A DNA stretch of 64,000 nt from Pseudovibrio brasiliensis (lineage in GTDB: Bacteria; Pseudomonadota; Alphaproteobacteria; Rhizobiales; Stappiaceae), in NCBI RefSeq assembly GCF_018282095.1, contig NZ_CP074128.1, positions 248,001-312,000 of the forward strand, given 5' to 3'. A model generated the notes under the pieces. The model saw nothing but the letters and a program-made list of their open reading frames with translations. It had not been told where the DNA came from and searched no databases. Below are positions 8,306 through 17,247 of the stretch, one piece after another. Position 1 is the first letter of the stretch; each line of letters begins with the position of its first letter. The translations under genes and the position numbers were made by a program.

Positions 8306-8662
8306 CAATCAGCTGGTCGCTATCGATTGATTTTGCTGAGTTATTTGCTCTGGGCGACTGTTTCGAAACGAAAATTTTGGACACTTTGCACTCTGGCATT
8401 ACCCTGAAAAATAGAGGAATTTATCGATAGAGGCGGTTGGGCAATATCCTCTCCGGTCCTCCTGTTCAGAGGCGTTGAGGGGGCGGCCTCTGCATCAGCT
8501 TTGCGGTAAAGTGCTGATGTAATTGAATTCTTCGCGATGAGCCGATCGCGCGGAAGGTAACGATCAAGGGCGTTTTCACCTTAACATTTGCTTCCACAGC
8601 AGAAATGCCTTTGATCGTTTCATCTACGCGATGTGTGCCCCGAAGTAATACAACAAAAATCT
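8306..8662. other. convergent intergenic region
   Basis: No gene seen. An inverted repeat of 13 bp with one G-T wobble (about 8560-8572 and 8606-8618) lies between the two convergent genes, without a T-run. Confidence 0.35.
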
Positions 8663-9109
8663 CTAGAGTTTATGTTGCCATTCTCTTAGAACGAAGGTCG
8701 TGTGCATAGAATCTACATAAGGTAACTTGCTAATGCGGAATCTGGCTGATTCCAATGCTTCTTGTGAGATGGCCTCTACCAGCACGATCATATCGGTGGT
8801 TGGAGAAGAAACTGTCCAACAGCCCTTCACTTCCTCCCATTTTTTGACGTGATCAAACAGAGTTTCGCAGGCAGGCTCTGTCAGGTGAACGTGGAAGAAG
8901 CTCTTCAGTGTGCCAGTGTTTCTGACATCTGTATCTTCTAGATCAACCGTAAATCTCTTAATGATACCAGCGTCATAAAGACGATCGATCTTTGTTTTGA
9001 CGTTGGTTCTGGACGTACCGATCTTCTGGGCGATCTCTGTGAGGGACTGCCGCGCGTTCTCCTGCAAAAGAGATAGGATCTTCCGTTCTGTATCGCTTAG
9101 ATTTTGCAT
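8663..9109 (-). CDS. Lrp/AsnC family transcriptional regulator
   Basis: 148 residues: an N-terminal winged-type HTH (SDTERKILSLLQENARQS, then IAQKIGTSRTNVKTKIDRL, about 5-45) and a C-terminal RAM/AsnC ligand-binding domain with alternating beta strands (SFFHVHL, WTVSSPTTDMIVLV). Lrp-type proteins bind amino acids and assemble as octamers or dimers of dimers. It is 75 bp downstream of cutC on the same strand and may be cotranscribed or have its own promoter. The ligand is not predictable. Confidence 0.9.
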   Translation of the reverse strand: MQNLSDTERKILSLLQENARQSLTEIAQKIGTSRTNVKTKIDRLYDAGIIKRFTVDLEDTDVRNTGTLKSFFHVHLTEPACETLFDHVKKWEEVKGCWTVSSPTTDMIVLVEAISQEALESARFRISKLPYVDSMHTTFVLREWQHKL

Positions 9110-9184
9110 TTTCTCGGGTAAAGTAAAATATTGAAATTGAAAATTTTCGCGACAGTATAGTTATTGATTTATTGGTGCAATCAG

Positions 9185-9919
9185 CTAGTGGTCTAATGTA
9201 GTTTGATGTAAATCAAGAAGTATAGTCTTTAGCAGCCTAACTTGATTTTCATCGGTCTTCTTTTCGCCGATCGCTTCAAATCCAAAATTCAGCAGTATCT
9301 GGTCCTGCGGATAAGTTGAACCGCATCCAGCATGAATCTCAGTAAAGTCAGCAGCTTGCAGGATGCCCGGGGCTGTCTGCGCGTTGATACCTGAGCCCGG
9401 CATGACTGAAAGGCGCCCGGCTGCTGCGTGATGCATCGCCGCTAAATTCTCAATCCCATCAAGTGCTTTGTGAGCGCCGCCGGAACTGAGGATGCGTTCG
9501 AAACCGAGGTCCACTGCGGTTTCCGTTGCTTCCACCAGATCAGGAGCTAGATCAATAACCCGGTGGAGGGTTAACCCGAGTCCCTCCGCGTGATCTACCA
9601 TCTTTTCCAATAGGTTAGCGTCAAGTGCGTTGCTATGTTGGTTTGCGCCGAGGACGACGCCGGCTAAATTGGTATTACGAACAGCATCGATTTCCCGCTT
9701 CATCTGGTCCACTTCCTGCGGGGAAAAGATGAAGTTACCCCCGCGTGGGCGGATCATGGCATAGACCGGGATGGGAGCTTTAGCGGCCAGTTCCATCAGA
9801 CCGACGGAAGGTGTGAGGCCACCCATGGCGAGGCAGGAGCAGAGCTCAATCCTGTCAGCGCCTCCCGCAACAGCGGCGTTCAGTCCGGCAATGCTGTCGA
9901 CACAGACTTCCAGCTTCAT
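9185..9919 (-). CDS. cutC: CutC family protein (TIM-barrel)
   Basis: 244 residues starting MKLEVCVDS, followed by GGADRIELCS, GGLTPS, MIRPRGGNF and DQMKREID, all CutC hallmarks. The name comes from an E. coli copper-tolerance phenotype, but that link is disputed and the biochemical role is unknown. It overlaps the upstream asparaginase gene by 4 bp (ATGA), so the two are translationally coupled. That pairing argues for a role tied to amide or glycoconjugate metabolism rather than copper; this is inference. Confidence 0.92.
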   Translation of the reverse strand: MKLEVCVDSIAGLNAAVAGGADRIELCSCLAMGGLTPSVGLMELAAKAPIPVYAMIRPRGGNFIFSPQEVDQMKREIDAVRNTNLAGVVLGANQHSNALDANLLEKMVDHAEGLGLTLHRVIDLAPDLVEATETAVDLGFERILSSGGAHKALDGIENLAAMHHAAAGRLSVMPGSGINAQTAPGILQAADFTEIHAGCGSTYPQDQILLNFGFEAIGEKKTDENQVRLLKTILLDLHQTTLDH

Positions 9920-10869
9920 GACAGCGCCTCCACCTGCCCAGCCAGCAGGTCTTCAGCAAGGAGGGCATTGCGTTTTTCCGGTTGGCCCAGCTCAGGCGTC
10001 CAGACCCAATAGACGATCTCCTCGTCACAGCCCACATTGACCACACGGTGTTTGCCTGCTGCATCAATGGCATGGATCACCACACCGCCAATATAGCCGC
10101 TTTCCAGCTCCTGCAGTTCAGAGATAGCCAGCCGCAACGCATCATCCAGTGAGATACCCAGTTTCATGGCCAGCACCACCGTGCGGGCGGTGCCACAGCG
10201 CATGGTCATTTCGCCTGTATGGGTGCAAGCTGCAGCGCCATATCGGCTGTCTGCATAAAAGCCGGCACCGGGGATCGGAGAGTCCCCCACCCGTCCAGGA
10301 TATTTCCAGGCCCAACCGGATGTTGACGTGGCCGTGCAGATGTTGTTCCCGCCATCTTTACAAAGGAATACGGTGGTGTCGCGTACCTTTTCCGGGTCCG
10401 TGATGGCCTTGGTGAGGGGAGCCAAATCCGTGTTGGGGAAGGCAGCCTTTTGCTCCTCGCTCATCACCTCTTCCAGCTTGCGCCACCACACTTTTTTGCT
10501 GTGCTCCAAAAGAGTGGGATCTTTGGCAAACCCCAGCTCATCGGCATAACGGCGTGCGCCCTCACCCACCAACATGGTGTGGGGTAGATTATCCAGCACC
10601 GCCTTAGCTAAACGTGTGACTTCCAGCGTCATCGGCACACCAGCCACCGCGCCATAATCCCGTGTGGTGCCGTTCATGACGCTGGCGTCGAACTCCATAT
10701 TGCCCAGAAGGTTAGGCCAGCCACCATAGCCTACACTGCGCACCTTGGTTTCCGCTTCCACCAGAGAGAGACCGGTCACCAAGGCGTCCAACCCATGTGC
10801 TCCGTTTTGCAGTTGGTCTGCCGTGGTGCCAATGCCCGGCCAGCTTTCAGAGTTTCCAAGTACAATCAT
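9916..10869 (-). CDS. N4-(beta-N-acetylglucosaminyl)-L-asparaginase / isoaspartyl peptidase family (Ntn hydrolase)
   Basis: An Ntn-hydrolase proenzyme. The autoprocessing site is probably before the Thr in VRDTTVFL (Asp-Thr junction), giving alpha and beta chains; beta-chain substrate loops TSTSGWAWKYPGRVGDS, GAGFYADSRYGAAACT and HTGE are well conserved with glycosylasparaginases. These enzymes hydrolyse N-linked GlcNAc-Asn (or beta-aspartyl peptides) to aspartate. I place the start at ATG 10869; a TTG 12 bp upstream is possible and neither has a strong ribosome site. No signal peptide is evident, so it is probably cytoplasmic. First gene of a coupled pair with cutC. Confidence 0.85.
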   Translation of the reverse strand: MIVLGNSESWPGIGTTADQLQNGAHGLDALVTGLSLVEAETKVRSVGYGGWPNLLGNMEFDASVMNGTTRDYGAVAGVPMTLEVTRLAKAVLDNLPHTMLVGEGARRYADELGFAKDPTLLEHSKKVWWRKLEEVMSEEQKAAFPNTDLAPLTKAITDPEKVRDTTVFLCKDGGNNICTATSTSGWAWKYPGRVGDSPIPGAGFYADSRYGAAACTHTGEMTMRCGTARTVVLAMKLGISLDDALRLAISELQELESGYIGGVVIHAIDAAGKHRVVNVGCDEEIVYWVWTPELGQPEKRNALLAEDLLAGQVEALS

Positions 10870-10881
10870 TGCGCAGCTCAA

Positions 10882-11135
10882 AACTTATCAGAGAATAAAT
10901 CACCGCAACTCTTCGGCGCACCACGCGCCTTGTCAATGCTACCAATCCAGCGTTCAAGGCTGTCTCTCGTATGAATATGCCGAGAGAGATGCTGCTAACT
11001 CTCTGAATTAAATGATATATTTAACCAAAAAATTGGTAGCACCCAAACCTGTGAGCGTTTGCGTTGTTTTGTGCGTTGCTTTGAAAACTTTTGCGTTTTT
11101 CTGCGTTGCTAACTATAGAAATAGTGCAGAAAATG
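10882..11135. repeat. GCGTT/AACGC-rich intergenic repeats beside an island gene
   Basis: Between 11050 and 11111 the motif GCGTT occurs five times in about 60 bp, ending in GCGTTGCTA (11103-11111), the same nonamer as at 1807-1815 beside the defence genes. Clustered short direct repeats like this are typical of recombinase arm sites, but no integrase gene is in the window. Confidence 0.35.
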
Positions 11136-11918
11136 CTAAGTGATATGTGTATGCCGATTGGGTCTTCTTAATAGGCGTCTTTTCTTGAATGAGCCTAACT
11201 TGTGTTGGTCTAGATACGATCTTTCCAGCCTCCAACTTTCGGCTATTCCTTCAAACTCAATGTATGCGTTAGTGGCTCCTTGGCTACGATAAGCAGTAAT
11301 CAAAGGCATCAGCATGCGCCAATCATCTATTAGAATGGTCCGCATCCAGCGATAAAGGTATTCCTCGTCGATAATGTCACAACGAACACCGAGTGCCAAA
11401 TTCTCATAATCATTGAGTATGGTCCTCAGTGCCAGGGCCTTGTTCATATCATCTGGATCATCTGAGAGGGGCGAAGCATATTGCGCGATGTTTTCGCCAT
11501 TGCCGCGCAGTTCATTACTTTGTTTTTCTAACGATTGCTTTATTTCTTTGAAAAATTTCCGTGCTTCGATGATGTCTTTGTCTCTGTTGCTATTATCAAT
11601 CGTATCGAATGTTTTTTGTTGTCTGATTACTTTTCTTTGTTCCAAGATACTTTTCCTAGCTATGAAAAATGCAAGAAAAGCGGATATTAAGATCGCTACG
11701 GTGCTATTGCTTATAACAAAAGAAATAGTTGTTGCGACCCCATAAACAACAAATGCAATCAAGTAAGTAAGAGGCTCAAGAAACTGCAATATCCATTCAA
11801 ATGAAAGGCCTGCCGTATTTGGCAGGCCGTTTTTCGAAGCACTTGCAGGTTCAGTGCCTACAAAAAATGAAATAGCAAAAAGAGAGAAAATTTTAGAAAG
11901 GTGCAATTTCTCTTGCAT
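11136..11918 (-). CDS. membrane protein with DUF4760-like C-terminal domain
   Basis: AT-rich gene of about 260 codons. From ATG 11918 it begins with a signal-peptide-like stretch ending PASAS, followed by a hydrophobic region (about residues 45-85) that forms one or two membrane helices, a charged coiled-coil-like linker (RKSILEQRKVIRQQKTF), and a cytoplasmic domain with LNDYENLALGVRCDIIDEEY and RTILIDDW, a pattern I associate with DUF4760. Function unknown. The frame stays open to 12086, but the upstream translation looks non-coding; no candidate start has a good ribosome site. Low GC and the neighbouring GCGTT repeats suggest horizontal acquisition. Confidence 0.6.
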   Translation of the reverse strand: MQEKLHLSKIFSLFAISFFVGTEPASASKNGLPNTAGLSFEWILQFLEPLTYLIAFVVYGVATTISFVISNSTVAILISAFLAFFIARKSILEQRKVIRQQKTFDTIDNSNRDKDIIEARKFFKEIKQSLEKQSNELRGNGENIAQYASPLSDDPDDMNKALALRTILNDYENLALGVRCDIIDEEYLYRWMRTILIDDWRMLMPLITAYRSQGATNAYIEFEGIAESWRLERSYLDQHKLGSFKKRRLLRRPNRHTHIT

Positions 11919-12329
11919 AGGAGTAAATAAGCATGTGTTGGGTTCCTTTGTACTGGAGTGGTGTACTTTAGGAATGCACTTCTTAAAGTACATAGTAAGG
12001 TGGTTACAGCTTTCCATAGCAACTTTTTCGTAAAGTATTTTGACACGCAAATAGAGCAATTGGTACTCCATAATATTACTAGCCAAATTAACGCTTAAAT
12101 TAACTCTACATCGAATAAGAGATTACGCATTTTGGCGTGTTGTATCTACTGATAATAATTGCCCGCAGAATTGCGTAACTTCGCGACTTATTACTTAAAT
12201 TATGTGGTATTAGTTAGACTGCTACCTTGTTATTGGATCTCTGATTATTAAGTGCAATCTTTTCGTGTTACTTTTGTGTTGCTAATTTAATGGTAAGTAT
12301 AAAGAGGAAGTGTCTGAATGTCTTCCTCC
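11919..12329. other. AT-rich gene-free stretch
   Basis: Apart from the uncertain 5' extension of the preceding gene, nothing recognisable is present; composition is clearly more AT-rich than the flanking core genes. Confidence 0.4.
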
Positions 12330-13391
12330 TCAATTCAACCTTGCCCCATTCAGTGTTGCCAGCCAGTTGGAGAAGGTGTTGGCGGAACTGCGGATGTTTT
12401 GGTCTTTGCCAGCGGTGACGTCCATCAGGATGTCGCGGGGGGAGACGCCGTAGTGTTCTTTGAAGCTTCGGGTGAAGCTGGAGGCGTGGGCGAAACCGCA
12501 GCTTTCGGCAATCTGCTGAACCTTCACCACATCGCTTCCAGTGCGCAGCAGTTTGCGCATGGCGTGTTTCATGCGGATGTAGCGCAGGAAGGCGACGAAG
12601 CCACCCATGGGTTCGAACAGGCGGTAGAGCGTTGTGCGCGATACGTTGAGATGACGTGCCACTTCTGTACTGTTCAGGCGTGGGTTGGCATAGGTCCGGC
12701 TGATGTATTCAGCAGCTTGCAAAAAACGTGCAGCAGTCTGGCTGTTTTCATCCATCGTATATAAGAGTCTTGGGCCGTTGTTCATCTGATTGGCAACCAG
12801 TTTGGCGATGCACTCTATGATGGGCGTCACATCCTCATCTGTCAGATACCCCAGTTGACCACGCAGCAGCTGCATCATGTTGATCACTGCGTTGGTTGAG
12901 CCACCTGTTGCGGGTAGGCACAGGGTTGGGTAAGTGCGATCGCCATGGAGGAACGGAGCCAGAGCTGCTCGCGGCAAGGCCAGCGTCATCAACTTGTAAG
13001 AGCCGTGGTCCACCACAAACGGCTCGGCCATATCCTGTATGATCAGATGGCCGGGCCGGAGCTCCACGCTCTCCTGACCCATGTGGGTGACACAAGTGTG
13101 GGTGTGCTCATAAAACTGCACAAATACAGCATCCATACCGTCGCGGGCGATACGCTGGCTGGTGCGGATGAACCTGTGCGGGGTTGAGTTGATGGTTGCA
13201 ACAAAGCCGCTTTTATAGCGAGACCCGCGCACGCCCGCACCAAAGGCCTCTGGTGAAGCGGTGTTGGAAGATAAGCAAGCCTCTCCCGTTGCTTCGGCGA
13301 CCCCTTCGCGCCATTCATCCCAGTTGAGACTGGGTCGGTAAATTACCTCGGGTCTCAGGTCGTTCATTGAGTTCTTCGATTCAACAGACAT
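12330..13391 (-). CDS. AraC family transcriptional regulator
   Basis: About 353 residues. The C-terminal third is an AraC double HTH: LNSTEVARHLNVSRTTLYRLF, then VQQIAESCGFAHASSFTRSF and the YGVSPRDIL signature. The N-terminal part resembles the AraC_binding_2 (cupin-like) sensing domain of FeaR/BenR-type regulators, with a segment HLIIQDMAEPF typical of that group. Start taken at ATG 13391 (MSVESKNS); ATG 13367 is an alternative, and the longer frame to 13511 looks spurious. No adjacent target operon is obvious: the nearest upstream gene is an oxidoreductase over 600 bp away on the same strand. Confidence 0.85.
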   Translation of the reverse strand: MSVESKNSMNDLRPEVIYRPSLNWDEWREGVAEATGEACLSSNTASPEAFGAGVRGSRYKSGFVATINSTPHRFIRTSQRIARDGMDAVFVQFYEHTHTCVTHMGQESVELRPGHLIIQDMAEPFVVDHGSYKLMTLALPRAALAPFLHGDRTYPTLCLPATGGSTNAVINMMQLLRGQLGYLTDEDVTPIIECIAKLVANQMNNGPRLLYTMDENSQTAARFLQAAEYISRTYANPRLNSTEVARHLNVSRTTLYRLFEPMGGFVAFLRYIRMKHAMRKLLRTGSDVVKVQQIAESCGFAHASSFTRSFKEHYGVSPRDILMDVTAGKDQNIRSSANTFSNWLATLNGARLN

Positions 13392-13511
13392 TTTACTCGA
13401 TACTATACTGCAACGCGTGCATGGCAATTCCAGTCTGCACTCAAAATATTCCTGAAGGCTGGAGAACGAAGGAGCTTCGGTCCCGATTGAGAAAGAGACC
13501 TGCGAGGCCAC

Positions 13512-14036
13512 TCCGTTCTGTCAGTTTTAGTCCCCTCCCGTTGAAAAGGATGCAATACGGGCATTGCTTCCGTGGTCCTGCTTATGGTTGGAGGCAAGGC
13601 GGTGGTCTGCAATGTATTGCGGGTTTACTCTGACAGGAACGTATTCACTCCAGCCTTCAGATGACCAAGCTTCAGGAATGCGACCCCCGAGTTTCGGCCA
13701 TGAAAAAGAATTCTGAAAAAGAATGCAGTGCTGATCATCAGATCATGACACCGAAAACATAGTCACCGCCATGTCACCCCATCCATAATGCCACGGTAGG
13801 CATATCCTCCCGAAGGACAGCGGTTAAAACAAGGGCATGAAACAAAATGCTAAAACAAAGCTGTGCTTTGAAACGCCAGGTTAAGAGAAGTGGACGGCAG
13901 GCCAGTGAAGTGGTCGATAAAGATCGAATCGATTTTTAATTATGTGCTGCATCTGCCATGCATTGGCGGCAACCAGATGCTCTTCCTAGCGTAATTTTGA
14001 ATACAGCAGCAAAGGTGCCCACACTGCAGAAATGCC
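13512..14036. other. gene-free region upstream of araC-type gene
   Basis: No credible gene on either strand. It should hold the promoter of the AraC-type gene. Confidence 0.35.
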
Positions 14037-14060
14037 AAAAGGCGAGCCAATAGACCCGCC
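14037..14060 (-). terminator. intrinsic terminator of the NAD(P)H oxidoreductase gene
   Basis: Read on the minus strand, a 6-bp stem (14041-14046 with 14055-14060, one G-T pair) is followed by TTTT. Confidence 0.5.
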
Positions 14061-14087
14061 TCTGAGTTGCTTTGGGGGAATGGAGGT

Positions 14088-14693
14088 CTAAGTGCTGACG
14101 CGCGCGGCCAGCTTGGCGTCTTCCTCCAGCATTTTATCCAATCGTGCCTTTTTGATGATTGGGCTTAGTTCAGGATCTTGCACATGGGTCAGCAATGCGG
14201 TTTGGGAGGCGATAACATCCTCGTCACTGGCTACAGCTGCCCCATGGAACACGAAGGGGCGCAGATAGGTCATGCCGGTCAGCAGCGCCGTTTGCTGGAA
14301 GGGCTTGAGCAGCTCGTCCATGCTGAAGTTGTTGTACCCACCTGCGTGGTAGCTGTCCTCTGGGCCGCCGGTGGAGGTTGCCAGCACCAGTTCTTTGCCC
14401 GCAAGCTTGTTGCCGCTGGGGCCATACGCAAAGCCATAGGTCAGCACCTGATCCATCCAGGCTTTCAGGACAGGTGGGGCGGAATACCAGTAGAGCGGAA
14501 ACTGGAAGACGATGCGGTCGTGGGAGAGCAAAAGATCGTGCTGTTCTGCCACGTTGAAGCTCAGGGTTGGGCCGCCAAGAAGGGTCAGGTCCAACAGGGT
14601 GATACTGTCAGTTTCCGCGAAGGTCTCAAACCATTTGCTGTTGACGCGGGATTTGCTGAGGTCCGGATGGGCGGTGAGCACGAGGGTTTTCAT
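14088..14693 (-). CDS. NAD(P)H-dependent quinone oxidoreductase, flavodoxin-like fold (MdaB/KefF type)
   Basis: 201 residues with the flavodoxin_2 pattern: KTLVLTAHPDLSKSRVN (FMN phosphate loop), FQFPLYWYSAPPVLKAWMDQVLTYGFAYG and LVLATSTGGPEDSY. Such enzymes reduce quinones or azo/nitro compounds by two electrons using FMN and NAD(P)H, and often act in electrophile detoxification. It is transcribed divergently from a LysR gene 103 bp away, which probably regulates it. Confidence 0.92.
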   Translation of the reverse strand: MKTLVLTAHPDLSKSRVNSKWFETFAETDSITLLDLTLLGGPTLSFNVAEQHDLLLSHDRIVFQFPLYWYSAPPVLKAWMDQVLTYGFAYGPSGNKLAGKELVLATSTGGPEDSYHAGGYNNFSMDELLKPFQQTALLTGMTYLRPFVFHGAAVASDEDVIASQTALLTHVQDPELSPIIKKARLDKMLEEDAKLAARVST

Positions 14694-14767
14694 TAGGAGA
14701 CATCCTCTCTGAGTTTCTGTTGAACCCTTTATAGCGGGATGCTCTTATGCTATTAATTGCCTGATTT

Positions 14768-14780
14768 TCTATCTGATAGA
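14768..14780. promoter_or_regulatory. possible LysR operator
   Basis: A perfect inverted repeat TCTATC-T-GATAGA lies between the divergent oxidoreductase and lysR genes, 16 bp before the lysR start. Suggestive of a regulator site, unproven. Confidence 0.3.
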
Positions 14781-14796
14781 TGTATGGAATCGAACA

Positions 14797-15699
14797 ATGC
14801 GCCTCCCCCTCGCCATGCTGGAAGTGTTCAACGCCATCGCGCAAAACGGCAGTTTGCGGGGTGCTGCCAATGCTCTTGGCATCAAACCCTCCACGGTCAG
14901 CCATCAGTTGAAGTCTCTGGAAGAGCAGCTTGGAACAGCCCTGTTTGTGCGTACCACACGTTCTGTCACGCTGACGGATGCAGGCCGCGCCCTGCAAAGC
15001 GGTGCCGGGGCGGCGTTTGATCTGCTGGGGCAAGCGGTGGAGGATGCAAGGGAACATGGTAGCAGCGCGCGCGGGTCTTTGCGGCTGACACTGCCTGAGT
15101 TCGTGTTCCATACGTTTCTGGCTGATCTGCTGCCCGGGTTTCAGGCGAAGTATCCGGAAATCCAGCTGGAGCTGTCTTTGAGCGATGCCATCGTTGATAT
15201 CGTCTCTGAGGGACTGCATGCGGGCTTTCGTAGCGGGGGGCTCGTTGCGCAGGATATGATTGCTCTGCGCATTTCGGACCCGCAGCCGCTCACCGTGCTT
15301 GGCAGCAAAACCTATCTGGATCAGCACGGCAGACCAGAACAGCCGGAGGACCTGCTGGATCACGCATGCATTCATTACCGCTTTCAGACGTCAGGCCAGT
15401 TGGCGCCCTGGGTGTTTCAGGTGGACGGTGACCAGGTGGAGATTGACGTCAAAGGTGGTCTGATCCTCAACACCCTGCCCTCGCTGCTGGAGCTTATGGA
15501 GCAAGGTATGGGGCTGGTCCTCACCTTCCGCAACTACGCGCTGATGCAGTGTGACATGACCAAGGTGGAGCGACTGCTGGAAGATTACCTAACTCCCATT
15601 GCCCCGATCTACCTGTTTTACCCCAGAGAATACAAAGACCTCCAACCCCTGCGCCTCTTCATCGACCACATCAAGGCACATCGGAGGTTGTCGGCTTAG
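14797..15699 (+). CDS. LysR family transcriptional regulator
   Basis: 300 residues: N-terminal winged HTH (LEVFNAIAQNGSLRGAAN, then KPSTVSHQLKSLEEQLG, then LFVRTTRSVTLTDAG), followed by a two-lobed substrate-binding domain. Divergent from the quinone oxidoreductase, the usual LysR-target layout. Its stop codon TAG (15697-15699) overlaps a TAA on the opposite strand that closes the left remnant of the GNAT gene end (15706-15741), showing that the two genes once converged here. Confidence 0.93.
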   Translation: MRLPLAMLEVFNAIAQNGSLRGAANALGIKPSTVSHQLKSLEEQLGTALFVRTTRSVTLTDAGRALQSGAGAAFDLLGQAVEDAREHGSSARGSLRLTLPEFVFHTFLADLLPGFQAKYPEIQLELSLSDAIVDIVSEGLHAGFRSGGLVAQDMIALRISDPQPLTVLGSKTYLDQHGRPEQPEDLLDHACIHYRFQTSGQLAPWVFQVDGDQVEIDVKGGLILNTLPSLLELMEQGMGLVLTFRNYALMQCDMTKVERLLEDYLTPIAPIYLFYPREYKDLQPLRLFIDHIKAHRRLSA

Positions 15700-15705
15700 G
15701 TCACC

Positions 15706-15741
15706 GGCGCCTTATATGGCGGGACTTGGCGCAGGACCATG
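15706..15741. repeat. left direct repeat: remnant of the GNAT gene 3' end
   Basis: 36 bp identical at 34 positions to 17258-17293. Read on the minus strand it encodes the last residues MVLRQVPPYKAP of the GNAT protein, continues with Val-Thr, and ends in TAA. Both differences from the other copy are synonymous in that frame. It looks like the original gene end left behind when the segment between the copies was inserted. Confidence 0.75.
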
Positions 15742-15749
15742 GCCGAAAA

Positions 15750-17162
15750 CTAATGAATGTCAGATTTTCGAAATGTGAATGGATTGAACGGTAGGGTCAA
15801 CCATGTCAAAGCAAAGCTTTGCAAGATAATCGATGAAATAAGCGACCCATCTCCCAAAAAGAAGGCATAGGTTTTTTCCGATACTGATGCAGCATGAGAG
15901 GCCACAGCTAATTCTTGGACATTTTGAGTGCTGATGAGAAAGAAAATCATAGGGAAAACAGCGCTCAGCACAAAAAGGAACAGGCCTCTTAAAGGCAGTT
16001 TGGTCACTCTAGCTAACTTGCTTTGATCCGATTTGTGACTTTGTCGAGCTGCAAACTGAAGCAAAATACTGGTTGATATGAAACTCAGTACATAAACGAG
16101 AAAAAACTGCAGAAATGGCTCTGCTTTTGTAGGTTGAGCAAAATCAAGCGGCATAGCGAACTTTGTAAACAGTTCACTATGGTCTACCTGGTTGGTTATT
16201 GAAGAGAGTTGCGGAAATGGGTCGTTGCTAAGTTGCTGCTCAAAAACATGAAACCCGAACTCAACTGCATACGTGGTCGTGAGTAAGATGATAGTAGTCC
16301 ACGCCCAAATGAACGCAATGTTGCTTTTGGCGTAGTGTCCCCAGACAATATAAACGCACCACCAAAACACAAGCATTCCACCGAGGCCAACCCCAGTTAA
16401 ACTGAAGTTGTGCCGAAGATACACTGTGATCATTGCAAGAAGAGAGATGATGTAAAACTTAGTGAGATCAGCAGGTATGATCTCAAGTACATCCCTCATG
16501 AGCGGCTGTAGTAATGAACCTCTTTGAATATTCGATATGTACCTATTCGCATTTTGTACAAAGGCGAAAAGTCCTGCTGCAAATCCGACATAAACCAAAA
16601 AACTGAAAAGTATGAATGAGGCAACCAGTGAACCGTCCCCAAATAATACGACGACCTTTCCTGATCTTAAGTTGAGCTGTTCTGGTGGTTGAAAGTTCAG
16701 AATTGTGGGCTCGACGGTTGAAAACATTAAAATTGGAGAAAACAACAGCAAGGGCACAATTATTGCGAACTGCTTAGCCAGTTGAGGCAGGGTGTGATTT
16801 TTCTTTGTGAACCCAGTCAGATGTCTGCTTCGATTTAGGTAAACTATGACACCTGTGAGAATGTTAACTATCGTAAAGACGATGTAAAATTGCTGGTAAT
16901 GAGTAACAGGAGCATAATATATTCCGATCTCAATCAGATACGTTACTGTGAAAACAATAATACCAACAGTAGATAATGCATAGGCAAAAAGGTTGTTGGT
17001 TCTTTGGGCATACAGCGTGTAAACAGCAAGCCAGAAGGCCAAAATTCCGCCCAGTCCTATGTATCGCATATCCCAATAGAAATGGAGAAGTACAAATATA
17101 GCCGTGCACGCGTAAACGTGCCAGGCCCGTTTCTTGATTAGGCTATTTAGAGTGCTCATCAT
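15750..17162 (-). CDS. polytopic membrane protein with internal duplication, unknown function
   Basis: 470 residues, about 12 hydrophobic segments, no family recognised. The two halves look homologous: GLGG followed by a Trp-rich helix occurs at 36-39 and 259-262, and a loop ending in FxGDGSL followed by a helix occurs at 175-179 and 437-441. Each half also has a Tyr/Glu-rich stretch (TYLIEIGIYY; TYAVEFGFHV). The gene is AT-rich relative to its neighbours and is the only gene between the two direct repeats that duplicate the GNAT gene end; its stop lies 8 bp from the left copy. I infer a mobile or once-mobile cargo gene. Start ATG 17162 (Met-Met) is provisional. Confidence 0.7.
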   Translation of the reverse strand: MMSTLNSLIKKRAWHVYACTAIFVLLHFYWDMRYIGLGGILAFWLAVYTLYAQRTNNLFAYALSTVGIIVFTVTYLIEIGIYYAPVTHYQQFYIVFTIVNILTGVIVYLNRSRHLTGFTKKNHTLPQLAKQFAIIVPLLLFSPILMFSTVEPTILNFQPPEQLNLRSGKVVVLFGDGSLVASFILFSFLVYVGFAAGLFAFVQNANRYISNIQRGSLLQPLMRDVLEIIPADLTKFYIISLLAMITVYLRHNFSLTGVGLGGMLVFWWCVYIVWGHYAKSNIAFIWAWTTIILLTTTYAVEFGFHVFEQQLSNDPFPQLSSITNQVDHSELFTKFAMPLDFAQPTKAEPFLQFFLVYVLSFISTSILLQFAARQSHKSDQSKLARVTKLPLRGLFLFVLSAVFPMIFFLISTQNVQELAVASHAASVSEKTYAFFLGDGSLISSIILQSFALTWLTLPFNPFTFRKSDIH

Positions 17163-17247
17163 CTGCGATTGCTTAGAAAAGATTACGGCAATCTATAGTT
17201 GAAGATACTGTTGCGTGCAAATCATGTCGATGTTGAACAGACCATCT

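Noticed and set aside
11919-12086. 5' extension of the DUF4760-like gene
   Set aside because: The longer frame begins at TTG and its translation lacks any conserved or signal-like feature; the ATG at 11918 gives a clean signal peptide.
14626-15375. 249-codon minus-strand frame over lysR
   Set aside because: Antisense to a clear LysR gene and runs into the oxidoreductase gene; no protein-like motif.
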